The notes beneath the pieces are model-generated. The model had not been told where the DNA came from and ran no database searches. It was given only the letters and a program-made list of their open reading frames with translations. Positions 24,117 to 33,518 of a stretch of 64,000 nucleotides of DNA are shown in pieces. The position numbers and the translations under genes were made by a program. Source of the stretch: Parapristionchus giblindavisi (lineage: Eukaryota; Nematoda; Chromadorea; Rhabditida; Diplogasteridae); contig CALSFV010000267.1 of the NCBI GenBank assembly GCA_943737045.1, forward strand, positions 552,001-616,000, in the 5' to 3' direction. Within the stretch, counting starts at the first letter, position 1, and each line of letters begins with the position of its first letter.

Positions 24117-26984
24117 GTCTTTCATCATTCGGCTGTCTCTGCGCCCTCTCCTCCTCCCTCTCCATCTTCTCTTTATCTATCATCCTCTAGGGATACGCCG
24201 CGAATCAATACTATCTCTTCTCTGCTGATCAATGCACGTAGCATAGGCTACAAGATTCCTCTCTTAGACGACTTCATAACCACCTTCAATTATAAACTCG
24301 TAGCAATTACCGAAACATGGGCTCAAATAGATACAATTTCCGATTCTATGCTTTCAATGGGTAAATTTTCAGTCTATAGATGCGACAGGGATAAACATGG
24401 CGGTGGTGTAGTATTACTTATCGATCCTTCTATTTCATCTACCTTAATCTTTTCCTCATCATTCTCAATTTACTGTCAAACCGTTGGAGTTAGACTAATC
24501 TTCGAAAACAACTTGATCTTTGATCTCTATCTGATCTACCGTAGTCCGTCCTGTGAGCCTCACCAATTCTCCACTTGCCTTTCGCATATCAGTGATATTG
24601 TCTCATCCAATAACTACCCTTACTTTGTAATGGGCGACCTAAACTGTCGCGAAATCGATTGGTCTTCCTTGTCATTATCCGTATCGCTACCGCCTACACA
24701 TCACTCTCCAGTTCTACTTGACTTTGCGCAGTCTCATTCTATGACACAATGTGTTCCCTCCCCAACTAGGGGTAACAGTCTGCTAGATATTGTTCTCGCC
24801 TCTCATATTCATATCTTGTCTGACTGTAGAGTTCTTCCTCCTTTGCCTAAGTTAGATCACTCTCTTGTATCATTCTCTATTCTGGCATCACTGCCTAAGG
24901 CCAAACCTCGCCTAATTAAGGACTATAGGAGAACTAATTGGACTGCTGTTCAAACTGCTATTGCCTCTGTTGATTGGTATAGTGAACTTTCCATTTGTAA
25001 TCAGGACGCTGACACTCTTTATTCCACCTTTTTAAGCATTATTCAATCAATTATTGATATTCTCATTCCAATTCGCAAGGTTAATCCATCCAAATCCAAA
25101 AACGGTTTTTCGTGTAAGTCTCTTAACCTCTTGCGTAGGTGCAGATCTCAATATCGTAACCGCTTCTCAATTGGTATTGAACCATTTCTTGCGACTAGTC
25201 GTAGACTCCGCCTCTCAATCAATAAAACTCGCAGGCAACGCGAGCGCTCTCTTTTCAATAATCCTAATCTTAAGAAGTTTTATAAGTTCGCAGGCGATCG
25301 TATAAAAGATGTGCATCATACCATAGAATCTCTCATGGATAATACTGGTAATATAAAAACATCTGACTTTGCTAAAGCCCAATTACTTGCTGATCACTTC
25401 AGTGAATCCTTTAATCATTCTACCTACCCTACACCTGTCTCGTCTTTCCAACCAAGATCACAGCGCATCGACTATGTCGATTTTTCCCCAGCCAGAATAA
25501 CCAACGTCATAAGCAAATTACCTAATAAGATTTCTCGATCTCCTGATGGTATTACCTATGCTTTCTTGAAAAAAACTGCATCTCAAATCTCTATTCCATT
25601 GTCCATTCTCTTCAACTGGTTCATGCTTCACTCTTGTTCCCCGTCTGCCTGGCTTACCGCTATTGTTTGCCCCATTTACAAACGGAAAGGCGCCAAGCAT
25701 GATGTTAATAATTATCGTCCCATATCTATTACGAGTGCATGTTGCAAGGTTATGGAAAGACTGATTTGTAAAGATGTCACTGAGTTTCTAACCACCAATG
25801 ATCTCTTGCCTACTGAACAGCATGGGTTCAGAGGTAGAAGATCATGTGGTTCGTGCCTTCTCTCAAGCTTTTCCTCGTGGCACAAGAACCTAGATAAGAA
25901 AAACTTTATATCTGTAGCATTTATCGACTTCAGTAAGGCTTTTGATACATTGCCCCTTAATTTGCTTGTTCATAAATGTGAATCTATCGGTATCACTGGA
26001 TGTCTTCTCAAATGGATTAGCTCCTTCCTTCAGAATCGCACCCAATCAGTTATAGTAGGTGATACAATGTCTAACCCTTTCAATGTTATTAGTGGAGTCC
26101 CTCAAGGATCATGTCTTGGCCCCCTCCTTTTCTCATTGTATATTTCGGACGTTGCATCTGTGTTGCCCCAAAATGTTCAATGTTATATTTATGCAGATGA
26201 TCTCAAAGTCTTCTCTGTCAATAACCCTATCGCCTTGCAAACTGCATTAGATTCAATTCATGCATGGAGTACCCAGTGGGGACTCACAATGTCTCGCACG
26301 AAAACAGTCATAATGTGCATGGGCCCGAATCACCCCCCATTCAATTTTTCAATCAACAATACCTTTCTACCCTGCGTCACTGAGATCAAAGATCTCGGTG
26401 TCACATATTCAAATACTTTGGATTTCACTGAACATATTAGCAACATAGTGAAAAAAGCTAAAGCTCGCTCCTGCTACATCCTTCGTTCTTTCACATCAAA
26501 AAGCCCAGTTGTCTATACCCGTCTATTTTGCACTTATGTCCGTCCACTGCTCGAATACTGTTCTGAAGTGTGGAACCCCATGTCGTCGTCTTTGAATGCC
26601 CTAATTGAATCAGTACTTATCAGATACTCCAGATTGGTATGTAAACGCTGTCGTCTACCGTACACCTCGTATGAGGATCGTCTACGAGCCTTGGACCTCC
26701 CTACTTTAGAAACCCGTAGAACAATTATTGATCTTACTGTAACGTTCAAGATCATTCATAATTTTATTGATATTGACCCCCGTAGCATCTTTATATTTTC
26801 CAACACTTTGAATTTTACTCGAGGTCATCAACTTAGAATTTGTATGAACCCTTCATCTAGTACACGCTATCTATCATTTTTCTCAAATCGTGTTGTCCGA
26901 AAATGGAATAATTTAGATCGAACTATTGTCACATCAATCTCTCCTCAAGTGTTTAGTAATTCTATAAAGGTTGCAATCCAGTAA
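24117..26984 (+). CDS. LINE ORF2: APE endonuclease and reverse transcriptase
   Basis: 955 open codons after the ORF1 UAG; residues are counted from Val at 24117. After a Ser/Pro-rich linker (about 1-30) comes an APE-type endonuclease with LLINARSI (N39), ITETW (E66), MGDLN (173-176), LLDIVLA (222-228) and LDHS (D247, H248). It nicks the target DNA. The reverse transcriptase follows, with YRPIS and HGFR blocks, FIDFSKAFD (D604 and D610), GVPQGS (660-665) and YADD (692-695), the catalytic aspartates being present. The C-terminal part (CKRCRLPYTSYEDRL, then FSNRVVRKWNNL) is characteristic of CR1/Jockey-like elements; no RNase H is seen. The first in-frame ATG (24348, residue 78) would delete N39 and E66, so I place the coding start at the UAG. 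The frame is complete with no frameshift, so the protein may be active. Confidence 0.92.
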   Translation, partial: VFHHSAVSAPSPPPSPSSLYLSSSRDTPRINTISSLLINARSIGYKIPLLDDFITTFNYKLVAITETWAQIDTISDSMLSMGKFSVYRCDRDKHGGGVVLLIDPSISSTLIFSSSFSIYCQTVGVRLIFENNLIFDLYLIYRSPSCEPHQFSTCLSHISDIVSSNNYPYFVMGDLNCREIDWSSLSLSVSLPPTHHSPVLLDFAQSHSMTQCVPSPTRGNSLLDIVLASHIHILSDCRVLPPLPKLDHSLVSFSILASLPKAKPRLIKDYRRTNWTAVQTAIASVDWYSELSICNQDADTLYSTFLSIIQSIIDILIPIRKVNPSKSKNGFSCKSLNLLRRCRSQYRNRFSIGIEPFLATSRRLRLSINKTRRQRERSLFNNPNLKKFYKFAGDRIKDVHHTIESLMDNTGNIKTSDFAKAQLLADHFSESFNHSTYPTPVSSFQPRSQRIDYVDFSPARITNVISKLPNKISRSPDGITYAFLKKTASQISIPLSILFNWFMLHSCSPSAWLTAIVCPIYKRKGAKHDVNNYRPISITSACCKVMERLICKDVTEFLTTNDLLPTEQHGFRGRRSCGSCLLSSFSSWHKNLDKKNFISVAFIDFSKAFDTLPLNLLVHKCESIGITGCLLKWISSFLQNRTQSVIVGDTMSNPFNVISGVPQGSCLGPLLFSLYISDVASVLPQNVQCYIYADDLKVFSVNNPIALQTALDSIHAWSTQWGLTMSRTKTVIMCMGPNHPPFNFSINNTFLPCVTEIKDLGVTYSNTLDFTEHISNIVKKAKARSCYILRSFTSKSPVVYTRLFCTYVRPLLEYCSEVWNPMSSSLNALIESVLIRYSRLVCKRCRLPYTSYEDRLRALDLPTLETRRTIIDLTVTFKIIHNFIDIDPRSIFIFSNTLNFTRGHQLRICMNPSSSTRYLSFFSNRVVRKWNNLDRTIVTSISPQVFSNSIKVAIQ

Positions 26985-27088
26985 TTGCACCTATATCGTC
27001 GCTACTTCTTGTTTTAATATGTATTTTAATTGTTTATGAAAAAATCCCTCGTCTCTATTCTCCAAGATGCGATAAATATATTATTATT
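26985..27088 (+). other. LINE 3' UTR and ATT-rich tail
   Basis: 104 nt follow the TAA. The element ends GATAAATATATTATTATT and runs straight into the satellite GTGGAATC. There is no long poly-A tail and no AATAAA; the end is a short ATT repeat, as in LINEs that end in simple repeats rather than poly-A. The last ATT (27086-27088) matches the ATT of the target (22489-22491), so it may be tail, a 3-bp target duplication, or microhomology used for priming. The 3' UTR is the expected recognition site for the element's own reverse transcriptase. Confidence 0.8.
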
Positions 27089-30000
27089 GTGGAATCAACA
27101 CAGCATTACAGTTTGACATGAACTGAAGTGTAGATTATTCAGAATTTTTTGCTCTTTCACTTGGTATATGCTACGATAAGAGTCGATAATATATTAACTT
27201 GACACGAATTCTTTATTGCCAAAAAAGCATAATTCAATTTGGTTGATTCGGCTGAAGTGGCCGTTGTTCAACATGGGAACGTGCAAAATACTCAGAATTT
27301 TTTGCTCTTTCGTTTGGTATATGACACGCTGGGTGTAGCAGAAAAAATTTCATTTCAGGTATTGTTTTGGTCTTATCAGAGTGAAAGCTACTTTTGTACT
27401 TTTTGCATTGTGGAATCAACACAGCATTACAGTTTGACATGAACTGAAGTGTAGATTATTCAGAATTTTTTGCTCTTTCACGTGGTATATGCTACGATAA
27501 GAGTCGATAATATATTAACTTGACACGAATTCTTTATTGCCAAAAAAGCATAATTCAATTTGGTTAATTCGGCTGAAGTGGCCGTTGTTCAACATGGGAA
27601 CGTGCAAAATACTCAGAATTTTTTGCTCTTTCGTTTGGTATATGACACGCTGGGTGTAGCAGAAAAAATTTCATTTCAGGTATTGTTTTGGTCTTATCAG
27701 AGTGAAAGCTACTTTTGTACTTTTTGCATTGTGGAATCAACACAGCATTACAGTTTGACATGAACTGAAGTGTAGATTATTCAGAATTTTTTGCTCTTTC
27801 ACGTGGTATATGCTACGATAAGAGTCGATAATATATTAACTTGACACGAATTCTTTATTGCCAAAAAAGCATAATTCAATTTGGTTAATTCGGCTGAAGT
27901 GGCCGTTGTTCAACATGGGAACGTGCAAAATACTCAGAATTTTTTGCTCTTTCGTTTGGTATATGACACGCTGGGTGTAGCAGAAAAAATTTCATTTCAG
28001 GTATTGTTTTGGTCTTATCAGAGTGAAAGCTACTTTTGTACTTTTTGCATTGTGGAATCAACACAGCATTACAGTTTGACATGAACTGAAGTGTAGATTA
28101 TTCAGAATTTTTTGCTCTTTCACGTGGTATATGCTACGATAAGAGTCGATAATATATTAACTTGACACGAATTCTTTATTGCCAAAAAAGCATAATTCAA
28201 TTTTGTTAATTCGGCTGAATTGGCCGTTGTTCAACATGGGAACGTGCAAAATACTCAGAATTTTTTGCTCTTTCGTTTGGTATATGACACGCTGGGTGTA
28301 GCAGAAAAAAATTTCATTTCAGGTATTGTTTTGGTCTTATCAGAGTGAAAGCTACTTTTGTACTTTTTGCATTGTGGAATCAACACAGCATTACAGTTTG
28401 ACATGAACTGAAGTGTAGATTATTCAGAATTTTTTGCTCTTTCACGTGGTATATGCTACGATAAGAGTCGATAATATATTAACTTGACACGAATTCTTTA
28501 TTGCCAAAAAAGCATAATTCAATTTGGTTAATTCGGCTGAAGTGGCCGTTGTTCAACATGGGAACGTGCAAAATACTCAGAATTTTTTGCTCTTTCGTTT
28601 GGTATATGACACGCTGGGTGTAGCAGAAAAAAATTTCATTTCAGGTATTGTTTTGGTCTTATCAGAGTGAAAGCTACTTTTGTACTTTTTGCATTGTGGA
28701 ATCAACACAGCATTACAGTTTGACATGAACTGAAGTGTAGATTATTCAGAATTTTTTGCTCTTTCACGTGGTATATGCTACGATAAGAGTCGATAATATA
28801 TTAACTTGACACGAATTCTTTATTGCCAAAAAAGCATAATTCAATTTTGTTAATTCGGCTGAATTGGCCGTTGTTCAACATGGGAACGTGCAAAATACTC
28901 AGAATTTTTTGCTCTTTCGTTTGGTATATGACACGCTGGGTGTAGCAGAAAAAAATTTCATTTCAGGTATTGTTTTGGTCTTATCAGAGTGAAAGCTACT
29001 TTTGTACTTTTTGCATTGTGGAATCAACACAGCATTACAGTTTGACATGAACTGAAGTGTAGATTATTCAGAATTTTTTGCTCTTTCACGTGGTATATGC
29101 TACGATAAGAGTCGATAATATATTAACTTGACACGAATTCTTTATTGCCAAAAAAGCATAATTCAATTTGGTTAATTCGGCTGAAGTGGCCGTTGTTCAA
29201 CATGGGAACGTGCAAAATACTCAGAATTTTTTGCTCTTTCGTTTGGTATATGACACGCTGGGTGTAGCAGAAAAAATTTCATTTCAGGTATTGTTTTGGT
29301 CTTATCAGAGTGAAAGCTACTTTTGTACTTTTTGCATTGTGGAATCAACACAGCATTACAGTTTGACATGAACTGAAGTGTAGATTATTCAGAATTTTTT
29401 GCTCTTTCACGTGGTATATGCTACGATAAGAGTCGATAATATATTAACTTGACACGAATTCTTTATTGCCAAAAAAGCATAATTCAATTTGGTTAATTCG
29501 GCTGAAGTGGCCGTTGTTCAACATGGGAACGTGCAAAATACTCAGAATTTTTTGCTCTTTCGTTTGGTATATGACACGCTGGGTGTAGCAGAAAAAATTT
29601 CATTTCAGGTATTGTTTTGGTCTTATCAGAGTGAAAGCTACTTTTGTACTTTTTGCATTGTGGAATCAACACAGCATTACAGTTTGACATGAACTGAAGT
29701 GTAGATTATTCAGAATTTTTTGCTCTTTCACGTGGTATATGCTACGATAAGAGTCGATAATATATTAACTTGACACGAATTCTTTATTGCCAAAAAAGCA
29801 TAATTCAATTTGGTTAATTCGGCTGAAGTGGCCGTTGTTCAACATGGGAACGTGCAAAATACTCAGAATTTTTTGCTCTTTCGTTTGGTATATGACACGC
29901 TGGGTGTAGCAGAAAAAATTTCATTTCAGGTATTGTTTTGGTCTTATCAGAGTGAAAGTTACTTTTGTACTTTTTGCATTGTGGAATCAACACAGCATTA

Positions 30001-30944
30001 CAGTTTGACATGAACTGAAGTGTAGATTATTCAGAATTTTTTGCTCTTTCACGTGGTATATGCTACGATAAGAGTCGATAATATATTAACTTGACACGAA
30101 TTCTTTATTGCCAAAAAAGCATAATTCAATTTGGTTGATTCGGCTGAAGTGGCCGTTGTTCAACATGGGAACGTGCAAAATACTCAGAATTTTTTGCTCT
30201 TTCGTTTGGTATATGACACGCTGGGTGTAGCAGAAAAAATTTCATTTCAGGTATTGTTTTGGTCTTATCAGAGTGAAAGCTACTTTTGTACTTTTTGCAT
30301 TGTGGAATCAACACAGCATTACAGTTTGACATGAACTGAAGTGTAGATTATTCAGAATTTTTTGCTCTTTCACGTGGTATATGCTACGATAAGAGTCGAT
30401 AATATATTAACTTGACACGAATTCTTTATTGCCAAAAAAGCATAATTCAATTTGGTTAATTCGGCTGAAGTGGCCGTTGTTCAACATGGGAACGTGCAAA
30501 ATACTCAGAATTTTTTTATCTTTCGTTTGGTATATGACACGCTGGGTGTAGCAGAAAAAATTTCATTTCAGGTATTGTTTTGGTCTTATCAGAGTGAAAG
30601 CTACTTTTGTACTTTTTGCATTGTGGAATCAACACAGCATTACAGTTTGACATGAACTGAAGTGTAGATTATTCAGAATTTTTTGCTCTTTCACGTGGTA
30701 TATGCTACGATAAGAGTCGATAATATATTAACTTGACACGAATTCTTTATTGCCAAAAAAAGCATAATTCAATTTGGTTAATTCGGCTGAAGTGGCCGTT
30801 GTTCAACATGGGAACGTGCAAAATACTCAGAATTTTTTGCTCTTTCGTTTGGTATATGACACGCTGGGTGTAGCAGAAAAAATTTCATTTCAGGTATTGT
30901 TTTGGTCTTATCAGAGTGAAAGCTACTTTTGTACTTTTTGCATT
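27089..30944 (+). repeat. 25-monomer unit, copy 2, right part
   Basis: This continues copy 2 on the far side of the LINE. The offset to copy 1 becomes 12,628 bp, that is 8,031 plus the 4,597 bp of the insertion, and is exact for the monomers starting at 27089 to about 28053. Further on copy 2 has one monomer fewer than copy 1, then another lost near 31 kb, and an extra GAATTGG-type arrangement at 28.2-28.9 kb. Shared rare variants include GGTTGATT (27241 and 30133) and the change from GCTCTTTCG to ATCTTTCG (18209 and 30529). Confidence 0.8.
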
Positions 30945-33518
30945 GTGGAATCAACACAGCATTACAGTTTGACATGAACTGAAGTGTAGATTATTCAGAA
31001 TTTTTTGCTCTTTCACGTGGTATATGCTACGATAAGAGTCGATAATATATTAACTTGACACGAATTCTTTATTGCCAAAAAAGCATAATTCAATTTTGTT
31101 AATTCGGCTGAATTGGCCGTTGTTCAACATGGGAACGTGCAAAATACTCAGAATTTTTTGCTCTTTCGTTTGGTATATGACACGCTGGGTGTAGCAGAAA
31201 AAAATTTCATTTCAGGTATTGTTTTGGTCTTATCAGAGTGAAAGCTACTTTTGTACTTTTTGCATTGTGGAATCAACACAGCATTACAGCTTGACATGAA
31301 CTGAAGTGTAGATTATTCAGATTTTTTTGCTCTTTCACGTGGTATATGCTACGATAAGATTCGATAATATATTAACTTGACACGAATTCTTTATTGCCAA
31401 AAAAGCATAATTCAATTTTGTTAATTCGGCTGAAGTGGCCGTTGTTCAACATGGGAACGTGCAAAATACTCAGAATTTTTTGCTCTTTCGTTTGGTATAT
31501 GACACGCTGGGTGTAGCAGAAAAAAATTTCATTTCAGGTATTGTTTTGGTCTTATCAGAGTGAAAGCTACTTTTGTACTTTTTGCATTGTGGAATCAACA
31601 CAGCATTACAGTTTGACATGAACTGAAGTGTAGATTATTCAGAATTTTTTGCTCTTTCACGTGGTATATGCTACGATAAGATTCGATAATATATTAACTT
31701 GACACGAATTCTTTATTGCCAAAAAAGCATAATTCAATTTTGTTAATTCGGCTGAAGTGGCCGTTGTTCAACATGGGAACGTGCAAAATACTCAGAATTT
31801 TTTGCTCTTTCGTTTGGTATATGACACGCTGGGTGTAGCAGAAAAAAATTTCATTTCAGGTATTGTTTTGGTCTTATCAGAGTGAAAGCTACTTTTGTAC
31901 TTTTTGCATTGTGGAATCAACACAGCATTACAGTTTGACATGAACTGAAGTGTAGATTATTCAGAATTTTTTGCTCTTTCACGTGGTATATGCTACGATA
32001 AGATTCGATAATATATTAACTTGACGCGAATTCTTTATTGCCAAAAAAGCATAATTCAATTTTGTTAATTCGGCTGAAGTGGCCGTTGTTCAACATGGGA
32101 ACGTGCAAAATACTCAGAATTTTTTGCTCTTTCGTTTGGTATATGACACGCTGGGTGTAGCAGAAAATATTTCATTTCAGGTATTGTTTTGGTCTTATCA
32201 GAGTGAAAGCTACTTTTGTACTTTTTGCATTGTGGAATCAACACAGCATTACAGTTTGACATGAACTGAAGTGTAGATTATTCAGAATTTTTTGCTCTTT
32301 CACGTGGTATATGCTACGATAAGAGTCGATAATATATTAACTTGACACGAATTCTTTATTGCCAAAAAAGCATAATTCAATTTTGTTAATTCGGCTGAAT
32401 TGGCCGTTGTTCAACATGGGAACGTGCAAAATACTCAGAATTTTTTGCTCTTTCGTTTGGTATATGACACGCTGGGTGTAGCAGAAAAAAATTTCATTTC
32501 AGGTATTGTTTTGGTCTTATCAGAGTGAAAGCTACTTTTGTACTTTTTGCATTGTGGAATCAACACAGCATTACAGCTTGACATGAACTGAAGTGTAGAT
32601 TATTCAGATTTTTTTGCTCTTTCACGTGGTATATGCTACGATAAGATTCGATAATATATTAACTTGACACGAATTCTTTATTGCCAAAAAAGCATAATTC
32701 AATTTTGTTAATTCGGCTGAAGTGGCCGTTGTTCAACATGGGAACGTGCAAAATACTCAGAATTTTTTGCTCTTTCGTTTGGTATATGACACGCTGGGTG
32801 TAGCAGAAAAAAATTTCATTTCAGGTATTGTTTTGGTCTTATCAGAGTGAAAGCTACTTTTGTACTTTTTGCATTGTGGAATCAACACAGCATTACAGTT
32901 TGACATGAACTGAAGTGTAGATTATTCAGAATTTTTTGCTCTTTCACGTGGTATATGCTACGATAAGATTCGATAATATATTAACTTGACACGAATTCTT
33001 TATTGCCAAAAAAGCATAATTCAATTTTGTTAATTCGGCTGAAGTGGCCGTTGTTCAACATGGGAACGTGCAAAATACTCAGAATTTTTTGCTCTTTCGT
33101 TTGGTATATGACACGCTGGGTGTAGCAGAAAAAAATTTCATTTCAGGTATTGTTTTGGTCTTATCAGAGTGAAAGCTACTTTTGTACTTTTTGCATTGTG
33201 GAATCAACACAGCATTACAGTTTGACATGAACTGAAGTGTAGATTATTCAGAATTTTTTGCTCTTTCACGTGGTATATGCTACGATAAGATTCGATAATA
33301 TATTAACTTGACGCGAATTCTTTATTGCCAAAAAAGCATAATTCAATTTTGTTAATTCGGCTGAAGTGGCCGTTGTTCAACATGGGAACGTGCAAAATAC
33401 TCAGAATTTTTTGCTCTTTCGTTTGGTATATGACACGCTGGGTGTAGCAGAAAATATTTCATTTCAGGTATTGTTTTGGTCTTATCAGAGTGAAAGCTAC
33501 TTTTGTACTTTTTGCATT
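30945..33518 (+). repeat. Two 1,287-bp four-monomer units
   Basis: Units 30945-32231 and 32232-33518 carry the same four monomers in order: a GAATTGG copy, a copy with ACAGCTTGAC and CAGATTTTTTTGC (31286-31330 and 32573-32617), a plain 7-A copy, and a copy with GACGCGAATTC and GAAAATATTTC (near 32024 and 33311). All anchors are 1,287 bp apart, so this is a recent tandem duplication of four monomers. Confidence 0.9.

Larger units (their letters stand above)
22492..27088 (+). mobile_element. Full-length non-LTR retrotransposon (LINE, Jockey/CR1 group)
   Basis: A 4,597-bp insertion interrupts one satellite monomer between TTTGCATT and GTGGAATC. It has a 464-nt leader, ORF1, an endonuclease/reverse-transcriptase ORF2 in the same frame after one UAG, a 104-nt 3' UTR and an ATT-rich tail. 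There are no long terminal repeats, integrase or RNase H domain. APE-type endonuclease plus a YADD reverse transcriptase and the conserved C-terminal FSNRVVRKWNNL segment place it in the Jockey/CR1-like group; the exact clade (CR1, L2, Jockey or another) cannot be fixed by eye. Both reading frames are intact apart from the UAG. The insert length equals the exact offset change between the two copies of the surrounding 25-monomer unit, so nothing of the target was lost. Compared with the empty site only the 3-bp ATT could be a target duplication. Confidence 0.95.

Noticed and set aside
24348..26984. ORF2 starting at the first ATG (24348)
   Set aside because: The endonuclease motifs LLINARSI and ITETW are encoded in the same frame upstream of this ATG, so a protein starting there would lack two catalytic residues.
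22489..27088. A target-site duplication longer than 3 bp
   Set aside because: Left flank ends GCATT and the element's right end is TTATT; only ATT matches. The unoccupied copy at 14456-14464 confirms no further duplicated bases.
22492..27088. LTR retrotransposon or integrated virus
   Set aside because: No terminal repeats, protease, integrase, RNase H or envelope reading frame; the APE endonuclease with a YADD reverse transcriptase is diagnostic for a LINE.
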